DNA of 36,709 nt from Synechococcales cyanobacterium 340R_concoct_173_sub (GCA_025354065.1 JANXNM010000798.1:1-36709); one strand, 5' to 3'; counted from the first letter of the stretch, positions 1 to 9,472 are shown. Notes: generated from the sequence alone by a model not told the origin. Numbers and translations: made by a program.

Positions 1-1507
<1,507 letters not shown>

Positions 1508-1530
1508 TCTCTTCGGAATTAAGTCTATAA

Positions 1531-1564
1531 AAAAGCGGCTCCTGGATTTCCGGGAGTCGCTTTT
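1531..1564 (+). terminator. Rho-independent terminator after psbC
   Basis: A 15-base stem, AAAAGCGGCTCCTGG, pairs with CCGGGAGTCGCTTTT across an ATTT loop, with only G-T type imperfections. The descending arm ends in a T run. It lies 23 bases after the psbC stop and should end the psbD-psbC transcript. The flanking A and T runs would let it work on both strands, but no minus-strand gene ends here. Confidence 0.92.
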
Positions 1565-2033
1565 GATTTAAGCGTTGGTTTAGATACGATTTTAATTAGC
1601 CCATTGTGAGGGCTTTATTGTGAGTGCACTCCGGGTTTACCAATAAATTTCATCTAGTTATCACGAATCGGTCTTGACTCCTGATGTTGAAGGTTGCTTG
1701 AGATTTAGTAAATCTGACATTCAAGCTTAGGATTATTAGAGGTTCGGCATTTATCCTTCTCTTGGGTTTCACACCTTTTATCCATTTTATTATTTTAAAT
1801 TAGCCAATCGTCTCAATATTAGTACCTGGCTGGATTCTAAAATGTAAGCACCGTTTAATAGTATTTTTTTGACGAATAGAGTAATGATCGCGTCAAAATT
1901 TTGGGCGGGAAATCCAGGTCAGCCAAGGGGTGGAAGTATAGGTAATCGAGCGGATTAATTCTGCGGATAGTGATGATTCATAAGTGCTAAAGCGGATTCC
2001 GGGCGATCGTATCCATACCCCTGATCACCCCAT
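1565..2033. other. Gene-free spacer between psbC and a convergent gene
   Basis: About 470 bases without a supportable gene. The longest small frame I checked on the plus strand starts at ATG 1884 and codes for only 24 residues. The base composition is AT-rich in the middle and no long inverted repeat, tRNA or array is visible. It separates psbC from a gene read from the opposite strand, so it is a plain convergent spacer as far as I can see. Confidence 0.6.
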
Positions 2034-2477
2034 TTATTTTTGACTCAAATTCAGTTGGAATATCTTCCCGATCGAGTGACAGTTTCGTCCACCTGTCACT
2101 TTCCAAGTCACCGCCATATTCATACGATTCGATCGTCCATTTGCCATCGATCGTGTTAGGTTAATCTCCCCAGTACAGGTCGTCCGGCTATTTGGTGGCA
2201 CTCGCACTTCCGACAATGGTGAATCCGAAAATGTCCCTTTATAGTAGTAATGTCCCATAGCTCCTTGACTCTCCGTAATTTGGATAAACCCACCCCAGTT
2301 TCCATTCTCAACTTTTGTCAGATAATGACCTGTAGTTTTAAATGTATTACTACCTTCTACCAAAGAAAGCGTTGTAAAGCCTGATTTAGATTCATAATCT
2401 AAAGCCTGGGCAGACGATGCAAACGTGCAAATTCCGATCGTTACAGCAACCAAAATGGAAGGTTTTACAAATTTCAT
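2034..2477 (-). CDS. Secreted protein of unknown function
   Basis: I do not recognise a family. With the ATG at 2477 the protein has 147 residues and begins with a clear Sec signal peptide: MKFVKP, a hydrophobic core (ILVAVTIGICTFA), then SSAQA with predicted cleavage after AQA around residue 25. The mature part is short, rich in Thr, Ser, Gly and Asn, and looks beta-rich. Its two cysteines (TTCTGE and GRNCHS) could form a disulfide in the periplasm. The frame stays open upstream for 35 more codons from a non-ATG start, but the signal peptide makes the ATG far more likely. No Shine-Dalgarno sequence is evident. It stands alone, 188 bases downstream of the HAD gene on the same strand. Confidence 0.65.
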   Translation of the reverse strand: MKFVKPSILVAVTIGICTFASSAQALDYESKSGFTTLSLVEGSNTFKTTGHYLTKVENGNWGGFIQITESQGAMGHYYYKGTFSDSPLSEVRVPPNSRTTCTGEINLTRSMANGRSNRMNMAVTWKVTGGRNCHSIGKIFQLNLSQK

Positions 2478-2665
2478 GATGATAAACCAAGGGGAGAACT
2501 GTGGATAGCCGTGGCTACAATTCTCCAACTCGCCATTACTGAAATCAACACGAGTGATTGCGATCAAACGTTGAACGCTCAAATTACTAATTGCACCGAT
2601 CGTAATTCTATGTCGTGACCTGAATTCAATAGTTTACATACTCAAATTTGAATGTTAGACAAGTC

Positions 2666-3439
2666 TCAGATCAGATTGAATGATCGTAGAGCCTCTGCCG
2701 TCACCGCTGTCACCGAAGGTACCACCCAATCTGCCCCAGCCGATCGCAAACTCGTTTCATAGGCAGCTCGCCTTCCCAGATCTCCATTCGCAATATGAGG
2801 CGGCAACGAACCCACGGCAAAAAATGATCGCGATTTATCCCGAGCGTGGGACCGGGCGATCGTCTGCATATCCGCCACTGTATCCCCGACATACACTACT
2901 GATTCGTCTGGATTCACCCCCAATCGCGCCATTAATGTAAATAGCCCACTTGGATCCGGCTTCCCTGGTGCATCCTCCATCGCCACCAACTCAGGATTCA
3001 CCAAACCAACTCTTCCTTCAAGAACAAATTTCGCCGAAACCGTCGTCGCTCCGCTAAAAAATCCCCACTTTACCCCTGCGATCGTTAATTTATCGAAATA
3101 ATCGCGATCGCACAGCAACGGCTCCCCTGCCAGATACCCCGTCCAAGCGCCATCCACCCACTCACCGCGATACCGAGACTGGAAAAAAGAAACGATCGCC
3201 TCGTAATCCACCGGATGCTCAGTGCGCGATTTTCCTAATTCCTCAAAATGTCGATACACCAGTTCTAGTGACGCTTCCCAATCGTTATTCCAGATCCCTT
3301 CGCCCTTGAGTCTGTCAATTTCCTCTGGTGTCGGGTGCCACGCTCCAGCTGTAAAATGGGCCACCGTATCAGACAGTGCCAGCCGATAGGAACCTGCCAC
3401 ATCGCGAATCACGCCATCAATATCAAAGGCCACAATCAT
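2666..3439 (-). CDS. HAD-superfamily hydrolase (subfamily IA, cyanobacterial type)
   Basis: This is a predicted haloacid-dehalogenase-type phosphatase that would hydrolyse a small phosphorylated metabolite in the cytoplasm; the substrate is unknown. All four HAD motifs are present: FDIDGV with nucleophile Asp6 and acid-base Asp8, FFSGAT with Ser129, Lys160 in PGKPDP, and VYVGDTVADM with Asp186 and Asp190. The helical cap lies between motifs 1 and 2, as in subfamily IA. The length of 257 residues is normal. The start is supported by GGAG seven bases upstream of the ATG. It is divergent from the PSRP-3 gene, with about 130 bases between the starts. Confidence 0.85.
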   Translation of the reverse strand: MIVAFDIDGVIRDVAGSYRLALSDTVAHFTAGAWHPTPEEIDRLKGEGIWNNDWEASLELVYRHFEELGKSRTEHPVDYEAIVSFFQSRYRGEWVDGAWTGYLAGEPLLCDRDYFDKLTIAGVKWGFFSGATTVSAKFVLEGRVGLVNPELVAMEDAPGKPDPSGLFTLMARLGVNPDESVVYVGDTVADMQTIARSHARDKSRSFFAVGSLPPHIANGDLGRRAAYETSLRSAGADWVVPSVTAVTAEALRSFNLI

Positions 3440-3569
3440 CTTTTTTCTCCAACACGAGCGATCGCAATCTCAAAAATCCTAACGATTATCTCGCAAATTT
3501 GGCCCGACTATCTGATACAATTCTGGGCTGTATGGGAAAAGATGTGGGACTCGCGCTGGAGGATTTGAT

Positions 3570-3869
3570 TTGTCGAAATTTGTATTAAAGGTTCTTTGGT
3601 TAGACAAAGACGTTGCCTTGGCTGTTGATCAAGTAGTCGGTAAAGGCACTAGCCCATTGACTTGCTACTATTTCTGGCCCCGTAATGATGCGTGGGAACA
3701 GATGAAGACCGAACTCGAAGCCAAGCACTGGATTTCTGAGGTCGATCGGGTTGAGTTGCTAAACAAGGCAACCGAAGTTATCAACTATTGGCAAGAAGAA
3801 GGCAAAAGCCGTCCTGTTGCTGAAGCGCAAACTAAGTTTCCTGAAGTTGTTTTCACAGGTAGTGCGTAA
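3570..3869 (+). CDS. Ribosomal protein PSRP-3 (Ycf65 family)
   Basis: PSRP-3/Ycf65 is a small-subunit ribosomal protein found only in cyanobacteria and plastids. The 99-residue product contains the family signature: [19 protein letters not shown], then [20 protein letters not shown] and [15 protein letters not shown]. The initiation codon appears to be TTG, since no in-frame ATG precedes the conserved region. GGAGG seven bases upstream fits well and decides the start. The gene is monocistronic: its promoter must lie in the short divergent spacer shared with the HAD gene, and a terminator follows. Confidence 0.93.
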   Translation: MSKFVLKVLWLDKDVALAVDQVVGKGTSPLTCYYFWPRNDAWEQMKTELEAKHWISEVDRVELLNKATEVINYWQEEGKSRPVAEAQTKFPEVVFTGSA

Positions 3870-3919
3870 TTGCCTGTAAACAGTTCAATCTAAATTAATT
3901 TTTAAAATTGATTTAACTC

Positions 3920-3960
3920 AAGTCCCGGTTTTCACACAGAAGATCGGGACTTCGTGTTTT
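3920..3960 (+). terminator. Rho-independent terminator after PSRP-3 gene
   Basis: AAGTCCCG and CGGGACTT form an 8-base perfect stem with a loop of about 17 bases, followed by CGTGTTTT. It lies about 50 bases after the stop codon. The T run is short, so efficiency is uncertain. Confidence 0.75.
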
Positions 3961-4055
3961 CTATAGTTCAAAAATTGTACATGTCCGGCAATTTTATAAA
4001 TTCACCTTTTATAAATTCACCATTGATAATCAAGTTTATCTGGATTGATATTTGA

Positions 4056-4715
4056 TTAATTCAAGTCCGATCGTTTCGCACGAACCCAAGCCCGAAACTC
4101 AATCTCAGCCTCGACTTCATCAATTCGAGCTTGTTCAAGAAATCGATACAAGTCTTCTTTCTGAATCCAATCAAAGGTTGGGCTATGGGCAACTTCTATA
4201 TAGGCAGAATCGCACAATTCAAGAATTTGCCATATGTCTCCATCGAATCGCCAAAATTCAGGAACTCCCATACTGGCATAAAGACGATTTTTATCAATAT
4301 CAGTATTGGTAATATCTACTTCTACAATCAAATCTGGCGGCGGATCTTGAGCGAGATCTATAATTTTCCCAATAACTTTGGAATAGCTTTGAATGTAGTA
4401 AGCATTGTCTGGTTCAGCACCACGATCGAGATCCTCACGATTCAGGGTAGTTGATCCCATAGTCTTCAACTTTAAACCCAACTCCACTACTAAAATACGA
4501 ATGAATAGTTCTATTAACCGTCCACTAAATTCATGTATTTGTAAAGGCACCGTAATCTCCAATACTCCCTTGTCAAAGATTAAACGGGACGATCGATTAT
4601 TAGGCAATGCTCGCAAAATGTCCTGATAACCCTGCCAAGTAATGCCGCGCAGAGTCACACGCTTTTCGCCGACGATCGGGATAGCTTTTGGTTCTGGAGC
4701 AAGCTTCGTGACCAT
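4056..4715 (-). CDS. Uma2-family (DUF820) putative restriction endonuclease-fold protein
   Basis: This 219-residue protein belongs to the Uma2/DUF820 family, which is greatly expanded in cyanobacteria and has a PD-(D/E)XK nuclease fold. Its role is not established. The core is visible: Glu62 in IHEFSGRLIELF, EPDNAYYI with Asp103, PDLIVEVD with Asp128 and Glu132, and Lys142 in IDKNRLYASMGVPEFWRFD. The start is well supported by GAGGATT seven bases before the ATG. The last 40 residues closely match a decayed fragment on the opposite strand at 9609-9731. Members of this family are often mobile or lineage-specific, and this one borders an accessory region with several gene remnants. Confidence 0.9.
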   Translation of the reverse strand: MVTKLAPEPKAIPIVGEKRVTLRGITWQGYQDILRALPNNRSSRLIFDKGVLEITVPLQIHEFSGRLIELFIRILVVELGLKLKTMGSTTLNREDLDRGAEPDNAYYIQSYSKVIGKIIDLAQDPPPDLIVEVDITNTDIDKNRLYASMGVPEFWRFDGDIWQILELCDSAYIEVAHSPTFDWIQKEDLYRFLEQARIDEVEAEIEFRAWVRAKRSDLN

Positions 4716-4849
4716 TAATAAATCCTCTACATCTCAATAGACTAACAAAATACCTCAAATTCAAAACGCACCATACGCACCGATCGTAATTTTTTCTAGC
4801 ATAACACTATACTTTTTTGCGTTTGGTTTTGGTGTTTTTTGTTTATTCG

Positions 4850-5011
4850 TCATCGGTTTCTTGTAAAAGGTTTTGGAGAATTTGCTTTGATGAAATTTTG
4901 AGTTTCTCGATCGCTTTTATAGCTTTTTTTGAGTGTTTTGGTCGATCGCTCAAATTTAGCTGAGAGGATAATTTTATAGGGTTGTGAGCCAGGATTCAAA
5001 TTCATTGGCAT
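4850..5011 (-). CDS. Possible RelE/ParE-like toxin fragment (weak)
   Basis: A 53-codon frame beginning with ATG at 5011 (an internal ATG lies at 5005) overlaps the end of the degraded protease gene. Its N-terminal part, YKIILSAKFERSTKTLKKSY, resembles the start of RelE/ParE-type toxins: a short strand followed by a basic helix with FxRSxKxLKK. It stops well before a full toxin of about 85-90 residues. An overlapping frame in the same DNA is also open to a stop at about 4841. This could be a broken toxin gene or chance. I see no convincing ribosome binding site. Confidence 0.25.
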   Translation of the reverse strand: MPMNLNPGSQPYKIILSAKFERSTKTLKKSYKSDRETQNFIKANSPKPFTRNR

Positions 5012-5331
5012 TAAGACTATTTTTATTTGTTTCGGTGGTGGATTCTAGAAGGGTGTTGACGATCGCACCTGTGTATTTGGTTCCCCAGACAGCTGAACCA
5101 AGATACTTTAATGAGCGGAACCTGAATAACTCCACCTGCCGCAGTCACAGGAACCTTTATTCACACAACCAAATTCTCTCAAAAGTCGGAGAGACAAGAC
5201 TGTTCGCCGCGCTCCCGTATCAACGAGTAATCTCACAACCTTAGAGCGCCTATCATTTGCAACCAACAGCACCTCGAACATAGAACAAAGAATCCTTCCT
5301 TTCCAACAGGATAAATCACAATTTTACTCAT
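4974..5331 (-). pseudogene. Degraded retropepsin-like aspartic protease gene
   Basis: Reading the minus strand from the ATG at 5331 gives MSKIVIYPVGKEGFFV. After a shift of frame it gives FEVLLVANDRRSKVVRL, then LLVDTGARRTVLSL, which carries the DTGA active-site motif of clan AA (retropepsin-like) aspartic proteases. A further shift is needed to reach VPVTAAGGVIQVPLIKVSW and FSCLGNQI. Another gives GAIVNTLL, and the frame ends at a TAA. No single frame runs through, so at least three frameshifts separate recognisable pieces, and the C-terminal DGLLG-type motif is not seen. It overlaps the preceding broken gene by ATGA, so both were probably co-transcribed before decay. The family call rests on the DTGA block and general layout. 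Confidence 0.7.
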
Positions 5332-5556
5332 AGAATAAACACCATATCCTCAGGCGTTTTCACAAAACATTCGATCGCAATATCTCTTCCTTTTCCTCGT
5401 GATACCGCACCGTAAGCCTCATCTCGATCGATTGAATGCGCAATCTACCTCACCCGCGATCGGTTTTAAATTACAATCGACCTCCGTATAAGCAATCAGA
5501 ACCCATTCACCATCATAACGCCGCTGAATCTCGTCATAACTTAAAATCTCATTCAT
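5328..5556 (-). pseudogene. Frameshifted small gene upstream of the protease remnant
   Basis: From ATG 5556, with GGAG upstream, the frame reads MNEILSYDEIQRRYDGEWV, then LIAYTEVDCNLKPIAGEV, and meets TGA after 45 codons. A shift near 5425-5440 restores RDEAYGAVSRGKGRDI and IECFVKTPEDMVFIL, ending in TGA that overlaps the next ATG. Together the parts make a protein of about 76 residues. It resembles a small cyanobacterial family often found directly before retropepsin-like genes, from memory only; I know no function for it. The clean resumption of a sensible sequence after one frameshift is the reason for calling it a pseudogene rather than a 45-residue gene. Confidence 0.7.
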
Positions 5557-5653
5557 ACCAATCTCCGATTACAGATGGATACCCCCATTCTAATCCATCA
5601 CCCCACTCCTCCAACAACCCCCGCAACGATCGCATCTCACTGATCAGCACCAT
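5549..5653 (-). CDS. Possible 34-residue ORF coupled to its neighbours
   Basis: A short frame starts with ATG three bases after the stop of the PIN-domain gene and ends in TGA overlapping the ATG of the next (broken) gene. The product is acidic and tryptophan-rich, with four Trp in the last 20 residues (LLEEWGDGLEWGYPS, then VIGDWYE). The tight spacing suggests translational coupling. It could instead be the surviving tail of a larger gene. I recognise no family and see no strong Shine-Dalgarno site. Confidence 0.35.
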   Translation of the reverse strand: MVLISEMRSLRGLLEEWGDGLEWGYPSVIGDWYE

Positions 5654-5656
5654 CAA

Positions 5657-6061
5657 TCAACCTGCGATCGAAATCATATTAATTCCTTTCACTTGGTGCA
5701 TTGGTTTAGTCGATCGTTCCGTCGTAATCATTTCATCCGCACCCATCAAAATTGCAGCCGCAACATGAATCCCATCGATCGCAGATAACCCATATTGACT
5801 CGCAATCTGATAAGCCTCTTCCACCAAGCCTTCCAAGTCCCTTGCCCAATACTCAACAGAATCAAAAAATGCTTGATAAAACTCAACTTCAGCAACTTTT
5901 CGATAACACACTGATTTAGGGAGAACCTCTAATCGAACAAAAATACTCGATATGAATTCTCGATTTTCATCTTCTAAAATTTCCAACGCTCGATCAGACA
6001 CTGAACCTGAACTTCGGGCCGCCGCAATCAATACACCAGAATCAATAAAAGTCCGAATCAT
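5657..6061 (-). CDS. PIN-domain toxin (VapC-like)
   Basis: PIN-domain proteins of toxin-antitoxin pairs are Mg-dependent ribonucleases. The acidic residues expected in the active site are present in this 134-residue protein: Asp7 in TFIDSGVLIAAA, Glu45 in VRLEVLP, Asp96 in SAIDGIHVAAA and an acidic residue in the MITTERSTKP block (Glu115). The start ATG follows directly after the TAG stop of the upstream antitoxin-like gene without a spacer, so the two are translationally coupled in the usual antitoxin-then-toxin order. Length and motifs are complete, so the toxin is probably active or only recently silent. The RNA target is not predictable. Confidence 0.85.
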   Translation of the reverse strand: MIRTFIDSGVLIAAARSSGSVSDRALEILEDENREFISSIFVRLEVLPKSVCYRKVAEVEFYQAFFDSVEYWARDLEGLVEEAYQIASQYGLSAIDGIHVAAAILMGADEMITTERSTKPMHQVKGINMISIAG

Positions 6062-6337
6062 CTAATCAAACTCTCTCAACCGATCGCGTTGTTCAGAAAT
6101 TTCCTCATCCATCTGTTCTATTGTCACATCAGGTTCACCCGAATCAACAATCTTAGCCCGCAACGATCGAAGACTACGCCTCAAAACTTGATTACTAGTC
6201 AACGATCGTTCTAACGCTTGAGACTTCCGCTCCATCTCAATATCGCGCTGTAAAGCATTAATCATTTCTAATACTGTTTCTTGCTTATCTGACGGCAGCT
6301 TCTTGAGAGCCGCGATCGCCATCTCTTCAGTTGTCAT
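6062..6337 (-). CDS. Antitoxin partner of the PIN-domain toxin
   Basis: This 91-residue, highly charged and mostly helical protein lies immediately upstream of the PIN-domain toxin and shares a TAG/ATG junction with it. Position, size and composition fit an antitoxin that would bind the toxin and repress the operon. The N-terminal part, MTTEEMAIAALKKLPSDKQ, followed by a Leu/Ile-rich helix, is of a kind seen in cyanobacterial antitoxins of the DUF2281-like or related groups, but I cannot assign a named family. The acidic C-terminal half (VTIEQMDEEISEQRDRLRE) could be the toxin-neutralising segment. There is no obvious DNA-binding motif such as AbrB or RHH. Confidence 0.7.
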   Translation of the reverse strand: MTTEEMAIAALKKLPSDKQETVLEMINALQRDIEMERKSQALERSLTSNQVLRRSLRSLRAKIVDSGEPDVTIEQMDEEISEQRDRLREFD

Positions 6338-6424
6338 TGATGTTACCTCTACAGTAGACCCTCTCCATTTTAACCTATCTCTATAATCCTCCCTCCCCCA
6401 TTCTCAATTCAGCATTCATCATTC

Positions 6425-9157
6425 TCAATTTTCCCCCGGTGCCCAAGGACCAATTACAGCCACTCCATTCTTCTCCTTTTCAGCGAGTTCTGAATTGAGA
6501 TTGAGGAGTTTTTCGAGTAGATCGTCTTTGGGCGTGAAACCATAGGCTTGGAGGACGATTTTGTCGAGTTGGGTGTGGAGTTTGAAGAGTTGGCTGGTGG
6601 GTTCGTGGAAATATTCGTTATAGAGTTTGGTGATGCCCCATTGTTTGCTCTCCATTTGGGTGGAGCGGTAGTCATGGAGTTCTTGGACGGTGGTGCGAAT
6701 GGTGGTGATCAGGTTAGAGGACGGGGTTTGGGGGAAGGGGAAGGTTTCAAAGCAGGTTGTGTTTGTATAGCGAGTATCGCCCTTCAGCGTAGAACCTTGA
6801 GCTTTTACCCAAAGTCGATGTACTTTTGATGTCAAAATTCCTAATATATAAAAATCGTCAGAAGCAATTACCATGTTCGCTTCACAGGGCAAAATCGAAA
6901 TATCAACAGGCGTAAACATTATCCATTTAGCAATTTTCGGTAATGCAAAATAATAGCCTAGACCTTGTAAAGCTTTTCTCATTGCGGGTCTTTTTTCACC
7001 AAACTGCCACCAATTTAGCTGTCTTGCTTTTCTCTTATTACTATCTCTCTCAGGTTTAACTTTTTCTTTGACTCTCTGCAAAGGTAGTTTGTAAATAGAT
7101 GCCTCTTCGATAGGCATATCATTAAAATCAATCACCCAATCCAGTTTTTCAAATGGACTAATTAGCCCTCTACCATCGATCATTGGTTTGAGAACATTTA
7201 AATTTATAGGATCAGCTTCAATCCATTTCTGAGCTTCTTTCTCAGAGAGAATAAATCCTTTACCTGACAACTCACAAGCTTGAAAAGAAAAGTTTTTGTT
7301 GACTGCTAGTTTAAGTGCTGAATCGACAGGAGGTTCAGATTTTAGTGCTGTGGATATCATCGGAACTTTAACATTGTCTAGAAATATTTCTGTGGGTTCT
7401 TGATTCATCCAATTGACTATACTTACATGAACTGCTGCCTCGCCAGACCATTCTTGAGTTGAAATAGCATCATGGATAAAGCCCCCCTTTTTTACAATGT
7501 AATCTAATCCAGCTTTCCTCGTCTGAATCTGTGAAATAGAATTAGTTCCGACTAATCCAACTCTACCCTTTTTATTGTTATCAAGATAATCGGCTGCTTT
7601 CCTAAACCAAAATACGCAAAAATCAACTTGTCCTTTCACATCTGAAAACTGTTCATAAACTCTATTTGTATATTTATCTCCTAAATCTCTTCTCAAGTTT
7701 CGTCCACCCAAAAATGGCGGATTACCAATAATTGCATCTGCCTTCACCCACTCCGTAAACAACGCATCAGTACAAACAATATTGTCATCCAACGTATCCA
7801 ACGGCAGCGCAGGCTGATCAACAATCCCACAAATATCGATCGCAACCTTTCGCGCAATCATCAGCGTCACCCGCGCCAACTCCACCGCAAACTCATTCGT
7901 ATCCATCCCATAAAACTGCTGCGGAGTCACAAATCCCATACTGATTTGCCCCGCCCCACTCTTGGATTTAGGATCCGCATCAATCTTTTCTTGCAGCACC
8001 TTCTCCAACCGCTTCAACTCCAAATAGGCCATATACAAAAAATTCCCTGACCCACAAGCCGGATCAAGCACCTTATAATTTCGCATTTCTTCCTGCAAAG
8101 CAGACAACTCCGCCCACTTACTTGCCCCCTCAATCTTCGCCTCCCAAAACCGCGTAATCGTAGGCCGCACAATCTTCAGAATGTCCTCCTCCGACGTGAA
8201 ATGAATCCCATGGGCATGACGTTCCTTACTATTGCTCTTGCCGATCGCCGACTCAAAAATATTTCCAAAAATCGAAGGTCGCACCGCCTTCCAATCCTGA
8301 CAAGCCGCCGCCTCAAGTAACTCCAACTCCTTCATCGTCAACTCAATCGGATTCACCTCCCGAAACAACCCCCCATTAAAATACTCCACCCCCTGATACC
8401 GCCCCGCAGACGCAACCCCCGATCGATTCATCGCCCCAAACAAACCGCCCAAAACATCATAAGTATTCGACGGTTGCCCCAAACGCGATCGGTCCAAACA
8501 GTCCCGAACCAACCCAATAAACAAATCCGACGGCAACAACTTCCGATCCTCCGCAAACATCGCCAACACACATTGCAAAACAAACCGCTGCGCCACCTGA
8601 GGATTCACCGCGTCCCGCTTACGTTCAATCAACATCGTCAGCAAATTCCCCATCCGTCCCGCCGCCTTCTCCGTCACCTCTATCAAATTATTATTAAAAA
8701 CAGGTTCGTGACCGAGTTCAGGATTCATAAACGTAAATGCCCCAATCCGTTCAGGCAAACGTTCTAAAGGAATCTTCTCGATCGGCTCATCCGATTGCTT
8801 CTTAAAGTTGTAAATCCAAAACTCATCAAAATTACATAGAATCATATACGTCGGACAGAGCAACTTCTGCCAATACGTCACCGCTTGGGCATAGTGTTTA
8901 CTCAGATCTTCGCCGCCCTTCTTCATCTCAATCAACAAATGCGGTTGCCAAGACAAATCCGCAAACCCCATATTCCCCTTCTCACTCCCCTTCTTCACCC
9001 GCGCCTCAAACACCGCCCCCGCCTCTATTGCCCCGTCATGCCCAAACGCCTGGAAAAACCGATCGAGAAAATTCTGCGACTCCCCCTTCTCATCCCCATT
9101 CAAATACTGCTGGCAATAGGTCACAAATTTCTGAAGACTTTCGGGAGTAGCAGACAT
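6425..9157 (-). CDS. MmeI-like type IIG restriction-modification enzyme
   Basis: This 910-residue protein combines nuclease, methyltransferase and target recognition in one chain, as in MmeI. Near the N-terminus, Asp67-X9-Glu77-X-Lys79 (FADLSW ... LIEMKK) has the same spacing as the PD-ExK site of MmeI. SAM motif I, VLDPACGSGNF, is at about 363-374. The catalytic motif IV, IIGNPPFLGG, is at about 477-486 and is of the NPP[FY] type that methylates adenine N6. The region around 560-800 should be the target recognition domain, followed by a helical C-terminus. I prefer the ATG at 9157; a TTG 9 codons upstream also keeps the frame. No separate R, M or S gene is adjacent, as expected for this type. 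It appears intact. Confidence 0.9.
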   Translation of the reverse strand: MSATPESLQKFVTYCQQYLNGDEKGESQNFLDRFFQAFGHDGAIEAGAVFEARVKKGSEKGNMGFADLSWQPHLLIEMKKGGEDLSKHYAQAVTYWQKLLCPTYMILCNFDEFWIYNFKKQSDEPIEKIPLERLPERIGAFTFMNPELGHEPVFNNNLIEVTEKAAGRMGNLLTMLIERKRDAVNPQVAQRFVLQCVLAMFAEDRKLLPSDLFIGLVRDCLDRSRLGQPSNTYDVLGGLFGAMNRSGVASAGRYQGVEYFNGGLFREVNPIELTMKELELLEAAACQDWKAVRPSIFGNIFESAIGKSNSKERHAHGIHFTSEEDILKIVRPTITRFWEAKIEGASKWAELSALQEEMRNYKVLDPACGSGNFLYMAYLELKRLEKVLQEKIDADPKSKSGAGQISMGFVTPQQFYGMDTNEFAVELARVTLMIARKVAIDICGIVDQPALPLDTLDDNIVCTDALFTEWVKADAIIGNPPFLGGRNLRRDLGDKYTNRVYEQFSDVKGQVDFCVFWFRKAADYLDNNKKGRVGLVGTNSISQIQTRKAGLDYIVKKGGFIHDAISTQEWSGEAAVHVSIVNWMNQEPTEIFLDNVKVPMISTALKSEPPVDSALKLAVNKNFSFQACELSGKGFILSEKEAQKWIEADPINLNVLKPMIDGRGLISPFEKLDWVIDFNDMPIEEASIYKLPLQRVKEKVKPERDSNKRKARQLNWWQFGEKRPAMRKALQGLGYYFALPKIAKWIMFTPVDISILPCEANMVIASDDFYILGILTSKVHRLWVKAQGSTLKGDTRYTNTTCFETFPFPQTPSSNLITTIRTTVQELHDYRSTQMESKQWGITKLYNEYFHEPTSQLFKLHTQLDKIVLQAYGFTPKDDLLEKLLNLNSELAEKEKNGVAVIGPWAPGEN

Positions 9158-9358
9158 AACGTACAAGACCCATAACAGCAACAAGGCTAGCGATACAAAT
9201 TATACGTTCTTCAATAAAACTAAATAAGTAATGCAATGAAATAAACCGTAATCTATTTTGCAACTTTACTCCAACGATCGCAACGATAAATTACGAATTA
9301 GGATAAGGCCGATCGAAAATACTAGACTAATATCAGATACGAATCCTGAGGAGGATTT

Positions 9359-9472
9359 ATGGATTATCCCCACAGAATACTTAAGCACGATGAAACTGTA
9401 AGTCATATTTTGATTCTGTCGCTGGTCATCTTCACGGCCTTTACGACTATCTTACTAGCGGGTTTCTTTTAG
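9359..9472 (+). CDS. 37-residue single-pass membrane microprotein
   Basis: An ATG preceded by GAGGAGG (spacing about five bases, the best Shine-Dalgarno in this part of the window) opens a frame of 37 codons. The product starts with a short charged segment, MDYPHRILKHDETVS, followed by one strongly hydrophobic stretch of about 20 residues (HILILSLVIFTAFTTILLAG) and ends FF. This layout is like the small subunits of photosynthetic and NDH complexes, but I cannot match it to a named one. A hairpin with a T run follows 75 bases downstream. The good start site, clean membrane segment and terminator together argue that it is a real gene. Confidence 0.65.
   Translation: MDYPHRILKHDETVSHILILSLVIFTAFTTILLAGFF

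Noticed and set aside
4984..5244. Plus-strand frame of 86 codons
   Set aside because: The opposite strand carries the recognisable DTGA block of a decayed protease; the plus-strand product shows no pattern.
5320..5660. CRISPR-like or tandem repeat array suggested by repeated CGATCG words
   Set aside because: The repeats are single HIP1-like octamers without regular spacing.
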